The position numbers and the translations under genes were made by a program. This document shows, in pieces, positions 56,224 through 64,000 of a stretch of DNA of 64,000 nt; positions within the stretch are counted from its first letter, which is position 1, and each line of letters opens with the position of its first letter. Origin of the DNA: a virus; IMG/VR virus record IMGVR_UViG_3300043446_003513, positions 1 to 64,000 of that record; one strand, written 5' to 3'. The notes beneath the pieces are model-generated. The model searched no databases. It was given only the letters and a program-made list of their open reading frames with translations, and was not told the origin of the DNA.

Positions 56224-58412
56224 TAGATCCTCCTCGCTGATAATATATTTGCGACAGCATTCATAACTTGAGAAACTATAATTACAGGAATAATTACTTC
56301 CTGAGCTTTTTCTCTTTGATCATCTGTCATGTCCGACCCAAGGCTAGCTAAAGCTTCTCCTGGATTAGAAAGTAAATCTGAAGTAAATTGAGCTAATTCT
56401 TGTAAGCTCTCACCAACTGCAGCAGCAGCTGCACCTGGGTCTGTAAACGCTTCTGTAAGTCCTGAAATAATTTGTTCTGCTTGAACCTCTGTTGCTGCAT
56501 CAGCAAGTGTGTATGGCATAGGGGAATTTGCATTAGCCTCCGCTCTTTGATTAAATTGTTCTACTGCTTGTGCAATTACTGGATCAGATTTAATTAATTC
56601 TGCCAATAATTTTACATCTTCCTTTGATAAATCAGTTTCTTTAATTACTTCAATTAATTGTTCTGTTTCTTTTTTAGATAATCCGCTATCTTCTAATATA
56701 TTTGCTATAATTATTTCATCTTTAGAAAGGTTTTCAGTTGGAAGATTTTCTTGAACATCTTGGTCCTGGACATCATTTATGGTCTCTTGAGGATCTTGTG
56801 TCTCTGTATTATCTTCAACAGGGACTTCTGGCTCAGGAGGTAGGACTTCAGTCTGATCTGGCTCTACTGGAACAGGTTCTGGATTTGGTACATCATCGAC
56901 TGGGGGATTCTGTTCATCGATTGGAGTTTCATCAATTGGTGTTTCTGGTTCAACAGGAATTGTTGAATCCTGATTTGGATCAGGATCTTGTTCTGGTTCG
57001 GGAGCTGGCGGAACAACGGGATCGGGATTTGGAATTACTGGTGGCTGGACTGGTACGGGAGGAGGCTCTGGTGTCGGAGGTTGAACTGGTGGAGTGGGAT
57101 TGGGTTCTGGTGCAGGAGGAGGCTCTGGAGTCGGAGGTTGCTGAGGTGAAGGCTCGGGAGTTGGAGTTGGTGTTGGAGACGGCTCGACAGGAGCGGGAGA
57201 AGTTGGAGTGGGCGAAGGCTCCGTGGGAGTTGGAGATGGGCTCGGGGTGGGTTCAGGAGCGTTCTTAAAAGTAATAGAAAGTATTAATATTTTACCAACT
57301 CCTGGAACTGGATCTGTAAAGTTAGCATTTGTAGCAGATATATTTGCTGTAGCTAAATTTGTAAATTGTTCTGTAAGCTGACTAGAAACATTAATACCTT
57401 GAGAGCCATCATTTGGGTGCCCATACCAACCAATGATTTGATCTATTAGTTTACCTTCTGGTGCATTTATAACTATAGAATCATTTTCATTTATTGTATG
57501 TTGTGGAGTAAATGGTAGTGGTGATGGAATATATAAAGTTACTACATTAGAATCTTGAGAATAAGTTGACAAACTATCATTGTCTGCTCTTATTTTAAAC
57601 TGATACTCTTTACCAGTTCCGTCAGTAGTAATTACGCTATATGGAATTGTTATAGATGTATTTAATGCTGTTTCGCTTCCAACATTACCAGTTGCTACCC
57701 CCCACCCATTAGTTGTAAAATTTGTTGTAGACCAGCTGATTGCGTATCTTTCTACTGCTGTATTTGCTTGAGTTGGAACAGGTGCAGTCCAAGATAAAGT
57801 TATATTTTCTGATTGTGTGCTTAAAGACAAACCTGTGGGAGGATTTAAAGATGGTGGAAGTGGGGGAGTTGGTTCTGTCAAATAAAAAACTGTGGACGGA
57901 ACAATTTGATCCCCAGAACCATCGTTCCAATATAACCAAACATTTGCCCCACCGCCATTTTCATAAAACCATAAAGTGAATGGATATGGGGTATTTGCTT
58001 GTAAAGTAACTGGCTGACTTATACTTCCGCCGCCACCTTTGTCATACCAGTCATTAATTAAAACTATATTATTAAAAGTAAAATGTATACCATCATCGCC
58101 AGGAGCATAAAAGTTTACTGTCTTTGTTACTGGAGACATAATATAACCAGTAAATTTAACTTCTACATCTTCATATCTATTACTAAGTACTGGTCCACCA
58201 CCCCAGTTAAAATCTATTGTAGATACTGTTGTGGTATTAATTAACACATTTTGATAGCATGGTCTAGGTGGAGCATTGTTCCATCCTGCACAATTGTATA
58301 CTTGTGCTGTTATGCCATTCTCATTAGTAGCCGCTGCCGACTCTACAAAACCAAAAAAGGATGACCCAAAGATCACCCCTAGGACGGCAACTATGCGAAA
58401 AAGTTTTTTCAA
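56223..58412 (-). CDS. Secreted PA14 - FnIII - Pro-rich protein
   Basis: 729 residues from TTG 58412. Signal peptide (LFRIVAVLGVIFGSSFFGF). Residues 35-185 form a PA14 domain (NFYAPGDDGIHFTFNNIVL; FTLWFYENGGGANVWLYWN), a sugar-binding beta barrel. Residues about 190-290 are FnIII-like. Residues about 390-560 are Pro-rich with Ser-Pro-Thr-Pro and Pro-Glu-Pro repeats. A helical end finishes with a hydrophobic IIPVIIVSQVMNAVANIL. It may span or coat the cell wall, or sit on the virion. The Pro-rich part could be modified by the oxygenases. Confidence 0.75.
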   Translation of the reverse strand: MKKLFRIVAVLGVIFGSSFFGFVESAAATNENGITAQVYNCAGWNNAPPRPCYQNVLINTTTVSTIDFNWGGGPVLSNRYEDVEVKFTGYIMSPVTKTVNFYAPGDDGIHFTFNNIVLINDWYDKGGGGSISQPVTLQANTPYPFTLWFYENGGGANVWLYWNDGSGDQIVPSTVFYLTEPTPPLPPSLNPPTGLSLSTQSENITLSWTAPVPTQANTAVERYAISWSTTNFTTNGWGVATGNVGSETALNTSITIPYSVITTDGTGKEYQFKIRADNDSLSTYSQDSNVVTLYIPSPLPFTPQHTINENDSIVINAPEGKLIDQIIGWYGHPNDGSQGINVSSQLTEQFTNLATANISATNANFTDPVPGVGKILILSITFKNAPEPTPSPSPTPTEPSPTPTSPAPVEPSPTPTPTPEPSPQQPPTPEPPPAPEPNPTPPVQPPTPEPPPVPVQPPVIPNPDPVVPPAPEPEQDPDPNQDSTIPVEPETPIDETPIDEQNPPVDDVPNPEPVPVEPDQTEVLPPEPEVPVEDNTETQDPQETINDVQDQDVQENLPTENLSKDEIIIANILEDSGLSKKETEQLIEVIKETDLSKEDVKLLAELIKSDPVIAQAVEQFNQRAEANANSPMPYTLADAATEVQAEQIISGLTEAFTDPGAAAAAVGESLQELAQFTSDLLSNPGEALASLGSDMTDDQREKAQEVIIPVIIVSQVMNAVANILSARRI

Positions 58413-58423
58413 CCTCTTTCTCC

Positions 58424-58454
58424 CAATGTTTTATAACTTATTTATAAAACATTG
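58424..58454. promoter_or_regulatory. Perfect 13-bp inverted repeat before the PA14 gene
   Basis: CAATGTTTTATAA (58424-58436) and TTATAAAACATTG (58442-58454), 5-base loop. It lies between TATAAT (minus strand, 58457-58462) and the SD. It may be an operator or an mRNA leader hairpin. Confidence 0.65.
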
Positions 58455-58494
58455 AAATTATAGCATGTTTTAAAGCCTAATTTATTTTAGTTAA

Positions 58495-58674
58495 CTACTT
58501 ATTATCTGTCTTGTAGAATCCAGTTCCTTTAAACTGTATTCCAACTGATCCATAAGATCTTGTAGTAGCGTAACCGCAAGATAGGCATCTGGGAACAACT
58601 TCTTCGTCGTGAAAACCCCTAGTTACCTCTAATGATTTATCGCATGTCACACATACATACTCATATACTGGCAT
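58495..58674 (-). CDS. FmdB-type zinc ribbon protein
   Basis: 59 residues from ATG 58674 (ATGAGGAAAAT upstream; a longer frame exists). MPVYEYVCVTCDKSLEVTRG and PRCLSCGYATTRSYGSVGIQ then FKGTGFYKTD are the FmdB regulatory-protein pattern with two CxxC. Common in actinobacteria; role unclear. Overlaps the cupin gene. Confidence 0.85.
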   Translation of the reverse strand: MPVYEYVCVTCDKSLEVTRGFHDEEVVPRCLSCGYATTRSYGSVGIQFKGTGFYKTDNK

Positions 58675-59251
58675 TTTTATTTTCCTCATTTTTGTTAACT
58701 GGAATATCAAAAATTATGGTTGCTCTGGGCTCAAAAATTACAGCTTGATGTATTATACCCGTTGGTATATAAATAACATCTCCAGGAGATAAAATATATT
58801 TTTCATATTTTAATCCTCTAAAGTCTATGGGCTCTCCAAAATTACATGGAACGTCTTCATAGATTCTATACTCCACGCTTCCAATACATTGCCAAGAAAT
58901 CACATCTTGTGGATCTTTGTGTGCACTATAAAGGGCTTCTTTGCCAACAAAATTTATTAAGGCTTTTGCATACCATTCTTTTTTTTCTTTAAATAAATAT
59001 TTTTCTGCATTTTTAATTTCTTGAAAAAATGTTTTTTTATTTAAAAATGTTGCAACATTCCAAAACTGTGGATCAAATTTATTGTACATAAAAATGTCAG
59101 TACATTTATCTTCTTTAAAAACAAACTCGTCTTTTGATCCGTGTATAAAATCTTCATGTGGATTATTAAATTTATAATCCAAAGCACGAATAAAGTCTTC
59201 CCAGTGTGGCACTATTGGTAAAACATTTTTTTTGTATTCTACCACATTCAT
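58661..59251 (-). CDS. JmjC/cupin-type 2OG oxygenase-like protein
   Basis: 196 residues. H111 and D113 (YSAHKDPQDV) and H168 (IPTGIIHQAVIF) match the iron ligands of JmjC/cupin-8 hydroxylases; LSPGDVIYIPTG is the cupin line. A different branch from the fourteen P4H-type copies. JmjC enzymes hydroxylate proteins or ribosomal parts. SD AAGGATATT. Confidence 0.75.
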   Translation of the reverse strand: MNVVEYKKNVLPIVPHWEDFIRALDYKFNNPHEDFIHGSKDEFVFKEDKCTDIFMYNKFDPQFWNVATFLNKKTFFQEIKNAEKYLFKEKKEWYAKALINFVGKEALYSAHKDPQDVISWQCIGSVEYRIYEDVPCNFGEPIDFRGLKYEKYILSPGDVIYIPTGIIHQAVIFEPRATIIFDIPVNKNEENKNASI

Positions 59252-59267
59252 TAATATCCTTAATATA

Positions 59268-59294
59268 AAAGCATGGCGCGATGCGCCATGCTTT
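59268..59294 (-). terminator. Rho-independent terminator
   Basis: AAAGCATGGCGC and GCGCCATGCTTT with a 3-base loop, then TTATATT on the minus strand. Confidence 0.82.
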
Positions 59295-59301
59295 ATTTTA
59301 T

Positions 59302-59925
59302 TTATTTCTTTTTAGGAGCAGATTTTTTAGCTGGAGTTTTAGCTGGTGCTTTCTTAGCAGCAGGTTTTGCTGGTGCAGCAGCTTTTACTTCCTTCTTTTT
59401 TACTGGAGTGCCAAATGCTGGTCTGCCGAATCCAACAATTGCAACTGGCTTGCTTGGCATAACCTTAGATCCGTTTTTCTTCTTGTATGCTCGACGCTGT
59501 AGGCAAACCTCTCCGCCATTTCTTTGATCTCCAGCCTTTGCCTTTGTTGTGTTTCCTTCAATGACCATGACTGTTCCATCGCCGTTGTCTTTTACAACAA
59601 TTCCAACGTGTGAAATTCTATCTACGCCATCATTTGGAAAATCAAAATAAGCAATGTCTCCTGGTTGTGGGGTTGCCTCTTCTGCCTTTTGCCATGTTCC
59701 AGCCTTCATAAATGCTTGTGCCCCCGCTGGAGTATAAACAGTATTTGGCATTTTTACTTGTGCTTCATTTGCACACCACATGACAAAGCTTCCACACCAT
59801 GGCTGGAAATTTGATCCAGTAAATGCGCCAAACTTTGTCTCGTTGTCTTTTGGACCCTCGACATATCCTTCTTCCGCTAAAGCAATTTCTACTAGTTTTG
59901 CTGCAGAACCTGGTACTGCTGTCAT
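59302..59925 (-). CDS. CHAP-domain endolysin-like protein
   Basis: 207 residues. C44 (FQPWCGSFVMW) and H106 (DRISHVGIVVKD) form the CHAP amidase/peptidase site. The last 45 residues are a Lys/Ala/Pro-rich tail (AAKKAPAKTPAKKSAPKKK), like histone H1 tails, that may bind acidic cell-wall polymers. It cuts peptidoglycan peptides. No signal peptide, so it needs a holin. Confidence 0.86.
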   Translation of the reverse strand: MTAVPGSAAKLVEIALAEEGYVEGPKDNETKFGAFTGSNFQPWCGSFVMWCANEAQVKMPNTVYTPAGAQAFMKAGTWQKAEEATPQPGDIAYFDFPNDGVDRISHVGIVVKDNGDGTVMVIEGNTTKAKAGDQRNGGEVCLQRRAYKKKNGSKVMPSKPVAIVGFGRPAFGTPVKKKEVKAAAPAKPAAKKAPAKTPAKKSAPKKK

Positions 59926-60386
59926 TATTCTCCTTGATTATTTATAATAGTTTTTAAAGATGAAACCATTTTCCATCTAAATTTTTCATGCACGGCAATT
60001 CTATCTGCAAAAAAGTTTGCCACTCCTTGCTCGCCAGCAATGTTTGCCATATTAAATGCATTCTTTAGGTCTTCAATAATTCTTTCATTAGAAACTACCA
60101 AAGACTTTAGCATGTCTGTTGGATTATTAGTATTTCCTAGATCGTACTTTACATTAGAAGTCATAACAGCTTTTGCAGCATCAAAATCTGCATACTGTCC
60201 AAAAATTCTAATCCATTCAGCATATCCATCTATAGAATTCCATGCATCGTTATATATTTCTGAGAAAAAATCATGGAACTGATTAAAAAGAATTCCTTCC
60301 GTGTTCCAGTGATATCCATGTGCCTTTGTGTAGTAAACAAAAGCATTGGCTTGAAGTAATCTTAATTGTTGAATCAGCGTTTCCAT
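59925..60386 (-). CDS. dps: Dps/ferritin-like protein
   Basis: 153 residues, normal Dps size. AHGYHWNTEGILFNQFHDFF and EIYNDAWNSIDGYAEWIRIF hold the His, Asp and Glu iron ligands of Dps at the dimer interface. Dps stores iron and uses peroxide. SD AAGGAGGG. TAATG overlap with the endolysin gene is odd. It may manage iron for many Fe-dependent oxygenases (inference). Confidence 0.87.
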   Translation of the reverse strand: METLIQQLRLLQANAFVYYTKAHGYHWNTEGILFNQFHDFFSEIYNDAWNSIDGYAEWIRIFGQYADFDAAKAVMTSNVKYDLGNTNNPTDMLKSLVVSNERIIEDLKNAFNMANIAGEQGVANFFADRIAVHEKFRWKMVSSLKTIINNQGE

Positions 60387-60434
60387 TGATCCCTCCTTAA
60401 ATGTTTATAATCATTATACCATTTATATATTTTG

Positions 60435-60506
60435 AGCCCCCAGAGGGATTTGAACCCCCGACCTACGCATTACAAGTGCGTTGCTCTACCTCTGAGCTAT
60501 GAAGGC
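60435..60506 (-). tRNA. tRNA-Thr (TGT)
   Basis: 72 bases; acceptor GCCTTCA/TGGGGGC with G-T pairs, anticodon loop CTTGTAA, T-loop GTTCAAATC. Confidence 0.9.
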
Positions 60507-60510
60507 GTTG

Positions 60511-60583
60511 CGCCTTTGGCAGGAATCGAACCTGCGACCTAATGCTTAGAAGGCATCCGCTCTGTCCCCTGAGCTACAAAGGC
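60511..60583 (-). tRNA. tRNA-Arg (TCT)
   Basis: 73 bases; acceptor GCCTTTG/CAAAGGC, anticodon loop CTTCTAA, T-loop GTTCGATTC. Four bases from the tRNA-Thr. It reads AGA, a codon common in this AT-rich genome. Confidence 0.92.
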
Positions 60584-60589
60584 GTGTAT

Positions 60590-60748
60590 TTATTTTTTAC
60601 TATTTTTAGATTCTGAAGCATATAATGCTTTTAAATGTGCCAATGCTCTAGATTTGCTTGGATGGCAACCAACTAATTCGTTAGTTCCTTCTTTTACAAC
60701 AGCAAATCCTTTGCAACCAGCCGCATTTTGTTTTATTTGCCAAGGCAT
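60590..60748 (-). CDS. 52-residue conserved phage protein
   Basis: PWQIKQNAAGCKGFAVVKEG and ELVGCHPSKSRALAHLKALY are lines known in small phage proteins. Ends next to the tRNA genes. Function unknown. Confidence 0.7.
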   Translation of the reverse strand: MPWQIKQNAAGCKGFAVVKEGTNELVGCHPSKSRALAHLKALYASESKNSKK

Positions 60749-61042
60749 CTAGTCTTCCTCTCCTGGAAATTGAAACAATCCATACTCTTCAGCCAAAGAT
60801 ATCCCTTCGTCTGTTAATTCAAATGTTGCCTCTAATTCCTCATTATATGAGACAGACAATAATCCTTTTTCGTAAAGATCCATGAGCATTTCATCAACAT
60901 TTTGTTGATGCGCCTTCCATAAAAGAGGAGCCACCTCTTTTGCCTTTTTTGTTATTCTAAACATAAACTCTCCATTTTCGTCTATGCCAGTTAATTCTAC
61001 AGCGCCCACTTCAAGGTAGTATTCTAGATCCTCTGATTCCAT
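60749..61042 (-). CDS. Winged-helix-like protein
   Basis: 97 residues. YYLEVGAVELTGIDENGEFM, DEMLMDLYEKGLLSVSYNEE and FELTDEGISLAEEYG resemble a winged helix of actinophages. TATAAT and SD GAGGAG precede it. A DNA-binding role is possible. Confidence 0.68.
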   Translation of the reverse strand: MESEDLEYYLEVGAVELTGIDENGEFMFRITKKAKEVAPLLWKAHQQNVDEMLMDLYEKGLLSVSYNEELEATFELTDEGISLAEEYGLFQFPGEED

Positions 61043-61072
61043 AACTTCTCCTCAATGTAATTATACAATAAT

Positions 61073-61789
61073 TTAAGAAAATTCTCTAACTATCTCGTCT
61101 AATATCTTTTTATTAAATTCTTGTTTTAAATGATCTAATTTAAAGTTTATAAATCTTGGATCTAAACAATCTATGCACTCATGGCACTCAAAAGACTCGT
61201 CTAGCCGATCTACTCCTAAAATATCTTCTGTGCTTATTGGTTCTTTTAATCCAAATTCTTTCAAATATTTTCTTAAAAAATATTTATATTCTTTATGATA
61301 TGGAAATCTGGATTGAAAATCGTAATTCGGGTTACCAGATCCTAATGGGTTAATAAATTGTGGAATTGGTTCTATAAATTGCAATTTGTATCCTTCAAAA
61401 AAATTTAAAGTTTTTTCAATATAATTTTTTATTACAACTTCTGTATTTTTTTGATGAGGTAAATGTGCTTTTATGTCAATATACCCAAAAAATGGAAAAA
61501 CTGTAAAATCTTTTGTAATTGTTTTTTTAATACAGGGATATTCCCCTCTGGTATATGAACATGAATAAGCGGAACCTCCCCTATGACCAGAAAAATAAAC
61601 ATCAACTGGCAAATTTTTTGATTTAGTAACATGAAACATTACGCAATCTGAATGATAATTAAAACTATCATCATGTTGAAAAATTTCACTATCTGGTTTC
61701 CATGTGCATCCGTCTACATGATCTTGTCCTTCTAACCCTATAGAATTTCTTAATCTAAATGTATGACTATCTCCTATAATATATAACAT
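61073..61789 (-). CDS. SGNH/GDSL-hydrolase-like protein
   Basis: 238 residues. LYIIGDSHTFRL has the catalytic Ser8 in a GDSH block; the end has DCLDPRFINFKLDHLKQ with an Asp-x-x-His-like pair. The family removes acetyl or acyl groups from sugars. Similar proteins occur in sugar-modifying clusters. It pairs with the SDR gene upstream. Confidence 0.7.
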   Translation of the reverse strand: MLYIIGDSHTFRLRNSIGLEGQDHVDGCTWKPDSEIFQHDDSFNYHSDCVMFHVTKSKNLPVDVYFSGHRGGSAYSCSYTRGEYPCIKKTITKDFTVFPFFGYIDIKAHLPHQKNTEVVIKNYIEKTLNFFEGYKLQFIEPIPQFINPLGSGNPNYDFQSRFPYHKEYKYFLRKYLKEFGLKEPISTEDILGVDRLDESFECHECIDCLDPRFINFKLDHLKQEFNKKILDEIVREFS

Positions 61790-61803
61790 TAATAACCTCT
61801 TTC

Positions 61804-62385
61804 TTAAAGTTCAATTAGTTTTCCATTGTATGATTTGTCTGCATTTAAAATAATTTTTGAAATATTTTTTCTTATATCGTCTGTTATTGTAGGTGGAGAT
61901 ATACAAAAAATAGCTTGTTCATTTTTTGCATATAACGAAAAAGATCTCGCAAAAGATTGTATAGCTCCCTTTACTGCAGATAAATTAAAATCTTCATAAG
62001 GTACATTTGCAACTAAAGAAGAAATTAAAATTAAATGTCCGTCCTCGTCTAAAAAATTAAATAAATTATAAACAAGATATATATAATTAAACAAATACGA
62101 ATCATAGTAAATTTTAATTTTTTTAAAGTCTAAATTTAAATAATCTGAAGGGAAAGCATTTCCAGATAAAATAATTATTTTTTTATATTTATTGTTTGCC
62201 TTGTTTATAAAATTATCTATAGATTCTTTATTTTCTAAATCCAAATATTGCCAATTGTATTTTGAGTTTATTTTAAACCTATTTCTATAACTTACCAGGG
62301 ATATTAAATAATTTTTTTCCTCTAAGTCTTTACTTAAAAAATTAAAAATACTACTGGTCCCTCCAACTACTAAAACATTTTTCAT
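61804..62385 (-). CDS. Short-chain dehydrogenase-like protein, catalytic Tyr missing
   Basis: 193 residues, a short SDR. NVLVVGGTSSIFNFL is the nucleotide-binding turn; ISSLVANVPYEDFNLSAVKG has the Ser and Lys, but the residue four before Lys is Leu, not Tyr. So oxidoreductase activity is doubtful; it may bind a nucleotide sugar or act structurally. Very AT-rich codons. SD AAAGGATT. Confidence 0.72.
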   Translation of the reverse strand: MKNVLVVGGTSSIFNFLSKDLEEKNYLISLVSYRNRFKINSKYNWQYLDLENKESIDNFINKANNKYKKIIILSGNAFPSDYLNLDFKKIKIYYDSYLFNYIYLVYNLFNFLDEDGHLILISSLVANVPYEDFNLSAVKGAIQSFARSFSLYAKNEQAIFCISPPTITDDIRKNISKIILNADKSYNGKLIEL

Positions 62386-62405
62386 AAAATCCTTTCAATT
62401 AATTG

Positions 62406-62479
62406 TACACCAGGTAGGACTTGAACCTACGATAACCGAATTATGAGTTCGGGGCCTTGACCAACTTGGCTACTGGTGC
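62406..62479 (-). tRNA. tRNA with CAT anticodon (Met or Ile2)
   Basis: 74 bases; acceptor GCACCAG/CTGGTGT, anticodon loop CTCATAA, T-loop GTTCAAGTC. Elongator Met or lysidine-modified Ile cannot be told apart by eye. Confidence 0.88.
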
Positions 62480-62489
62480 AAGACCTAAA

Positions 62490-62738
62490 TTATAGCGTTC
62501 CATCTTGATTTTTGTCAATAGATTCTTCTACAATTTGCTGCACATATTCAGAAAAGTGTTTTCTAATACTACCAGCTGGTCTTGCTCCAATTAGTTTCCA
62601 TAATCTTGTATATTCCATTATATTTGCAAAAGTTGTTGGACATACTTGTATTCCGTTATATTCTTTTAATATTGTAGGCAATGGAACATGTTTTCCACAA
62701 CACTTACATTCTTTTGCTTTTTCTTGATAAATGCTCAT
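62490..62738 (-). CDS. 82-residue Cys-rich protein next to terminase
   Basis: CKCCGKHVPLPTILKEYNGI and FANIMEYTRLWKLIGARPAG. It overlaps the terminase stop by 4 bases. Zinc binding is likely; a packaging accessory role is possible but not shown. Confidence 0.68.
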   Translation of the reverse strand: MSIYQEKAKECKCCGKHVPLPTILKEYNGIQVCPTTFANIMEYTRLWKLIGARPAGSIRKHFSEYVQQIVEESIDKNQDGTL

Positions 62739-64000
62739 AATATCATCATGTTTTCTATTGAATCTTTTAAATGCTCTGGCATTCTTGGTGGCCTAATCAT
62801 ATTTTGCACATGCTCCTGCTCTCCATCTGGTTCTATTAAATCATTATCTTCAATTAAAGATTCATATGTATGAATTTTAATTTCATTATTTCCATCAAAT
62901 CTAGATCTGCTTATTGCATTATAAATAGATCCACACACCGCATCCGCCAAGTCCTTGGAACCTTTTCTTGGGTGGTCTACTCTATCACGCATAATTTTTA
63001 ACTGAAGTAATTCATCTATTAACAAGGGGATGTGCGGACCAATTAATCTTTCTTCTAAAACTACCATAGCCATATCGTCATAATGTTTTTTAGCAACAGA
63101 TAAAATTTCTGTGTTAATGCCATATTGTTTTAATTGCTGCATCATGTCATGAGAATTCCATCTGTCAAAAGTACAAACCCTTATTTTAAATCCTTTTGTC
63201 CTTAAAGATAAAATATAGTCTTTGACTTCTGTAAAATCAACAGACTTATCAGCTGTAGGCGTCCAATATCTTACAGCATCAATTTCAACAATTGGTGCTG
63301 GCTGAGAATATGTATCTGTTACTTTTACATTTACCCACTTTTGAACATGAGAAAGAGAAACCGCACAATGGTCATGTTTTTGTGCTAAGTCAACATGCAT
63401 AAAATATTCTTTGTCTGGATCTGGAACAAACCAGTTTTCAAATCTTCCAAATTGATCTATTGCTAATGACGTATTTCTAAATGCTACCTCAATTTTTTCT
63501 CTTGATTTAAAAAATGCATCAATTGCTTCTGGTGGCATACACGCAAATCTGCCAAGGGCGTCTGAAGAATTTTTATAAAAAGAAACTTTAAAATCATCTA
63601 TGCTTCTGGTTGGATTAACTTCCCAGGTAGGTCTTTTAAGAGCGTACACCTTTGGAACTGCATATGAAAGAATATGATCTTCTTCCCATTGAATTTCAAA
63701 TTCGTTACCCTCTACCCCATCTGGTAAATCAATATCCATTTTAAATTTATGCGTTCTTATCACCGTTTCTTTTTCTGCAATTACTGAATCATAAAATTTT
63801 TGAATGGGATCATTTTTAAATCTTGGGAATGAAAGAAGAATAACCTTTCCAAAGTCGGGAAAACGAGAATCCACGGAGGCACGATACATATCATATATCG
63901 CATCTGCTGTTTTTGCTTGATCGTGTCCAGTTGTATTTTCTGTAGCAAATCCAGAAATTTCATCTAGAATAACAACAATTACGTTATATCCTTCCCATGC
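62735..64000 (-). CDS. Terminase large subunit (5' end outside window)
   Basis: 422 residues visible; the frame runs open through base 64000, so the Walker A part is missing. NVIVVILDEISGF is Walker B. The nuclease part has MHVDLAQKHDHCAVSL, CTFDRWNSHDMMQQL and GSKDLADAVCGSIYNA with the metal-binding Asp residues. It packages DNA into heads. The portal is about 60 kb away on the same strand. Confidence 0.93.
   Translation of the reverse strand, partial: AWEGYNVIVVILDEISGFATENTTGHDQAKTADAIYDMYRASVDSRFPDFGKVILLSFPRFKNDPIQKFYDSVIAEKETVIRTHKFKMDIDLPDGVEGNEFEIQWEEDHILSYAVPKVYALKRPTWEVNPTRSIDDFKVSFYKNSSDALGRFACMPPEAIDAFFKSREKIEVAFRNTSLAIDQFGRFENWFVPDPDKEYFMHVDLAQKHDHCAVSLSHVQKWVNVKVTDTYSQPAPIVEIDAVRYWTPTADKSVDFTEVKDYILSLRTKGFKIRVCTFDRWNSHDMMQQLKQYGINTEILSVAKKHYDDMAMVVLEERLIGPHIPLLIDELLQLKIMRDRVDHPRKGSKDLADAVCGSIYNAISRSRFDGNNEIKIHTYESLIEDNDLIEPDGEQEHVQNMIRPPRMPEHLKDSIENMMIL

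Noticed and set aside
56738-57268. 176-codon plus-strand frame rich in Leu and Glu
   Set aside because: Antisense of the Pro-rich region of the PA14 protein; no start signals.
1-64000. Integrase, attachment sites or insertion sequences
   Set aside because: No integrase, transposase or terminal inverted repeats were seen; the window gives no support for a temperate or inserted state.

Overview
This 64-kb window is part of a double-stranded DNA tailed-phage genome (Caudoviricetes). It holds the large terminase (right edge), portal and prohead protease (left edge), a long row of tail-fibre and appendage genes, lysis genes, and many tiny overlapping genes of unknown function. The host is probably an AT-rich actinobacterium. 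Pointers to this are a WhiB regulator, a lone Lsr2-like DNA-binding domain, an HslV/proteasome-like hydrolase, a B12-dependent ribonucleotide reductase, GP88 and DUF932 proteins, and several start codons six bases after a TATAAT box, which suggests leaderless mRNAs. A freshwater actinobacterial host is a guess from AT-richness and gene content. Both edge genes are cut, so more structural genes lie outside.

Layout. 1-25.6 kb (minus strand): prohead protease, portal, a LamG-type appendage protein, a block of seven 2-oxoglutarate/Fe(II) (2OG) oxygenases with one DUF6065-like gene, an appendage protein with FnIII domains, PPGFF repeats and a Hint domain, nine fibre or fibre-adaptor genes, a small membrane protein, ribonucleotide reductase and a glycosyltransferase. 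25.7-31.7 kb (mixed strands): a lysozyme-like protein, two virion-type proteins, three more oxygenases and a SpeD-like decarboxylase. 31.9-43.9 kb (plus strand): about 40 small early-type genes behind a family of at least twelve look-alike promoters, plus GP88, DUF932 and tRNA-Asp. 44.3-64 kb (minus strand): small zinc-binding and membrane proteins, an AhpC/AhpD pair, thioredoxin, a secreted subtilase, a proteasome-like hydrolase, WhiB, a PA14/FnIII/Pro-rich secreted protein, CHAP endolysin, Dps, four tRNAs, an SGNH-like protein, an SDR-like protein and the terminase.

Most striking features. (1) Fourteen prolyl-4-hydroxylase-type 2OG oxygenases plus one JmjC/cupin-type protein in 64 kb. They lie beside a protein carrying tandem Pro-Pro-Gly units, the classical target of collagen prolyl hydroxylases, so enzymatic hydroxylation of phage appendages is a testable idea. 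(2) A plus-strand regulon in which TGTC(G/A)GTG sits exactly 8 bp before the -10 box and AACGAAAGGA sits before the start codon. (3) A probable phage small RNA (40892-41038) with its own promoter and terminator, whose predicted loop is complementary to that AACGAAAGGA sequence and so could control the whole regulon. (4) A second, three-hairpin small RNA candidate at 26763-26843.

The redox genes (AhpC, AhpD, thioredoxin, Dps) may support or protect iron-dependent oxygenase chemistry, but that link is inference. All calls come from reading the sequence; no database search or folding program was run.
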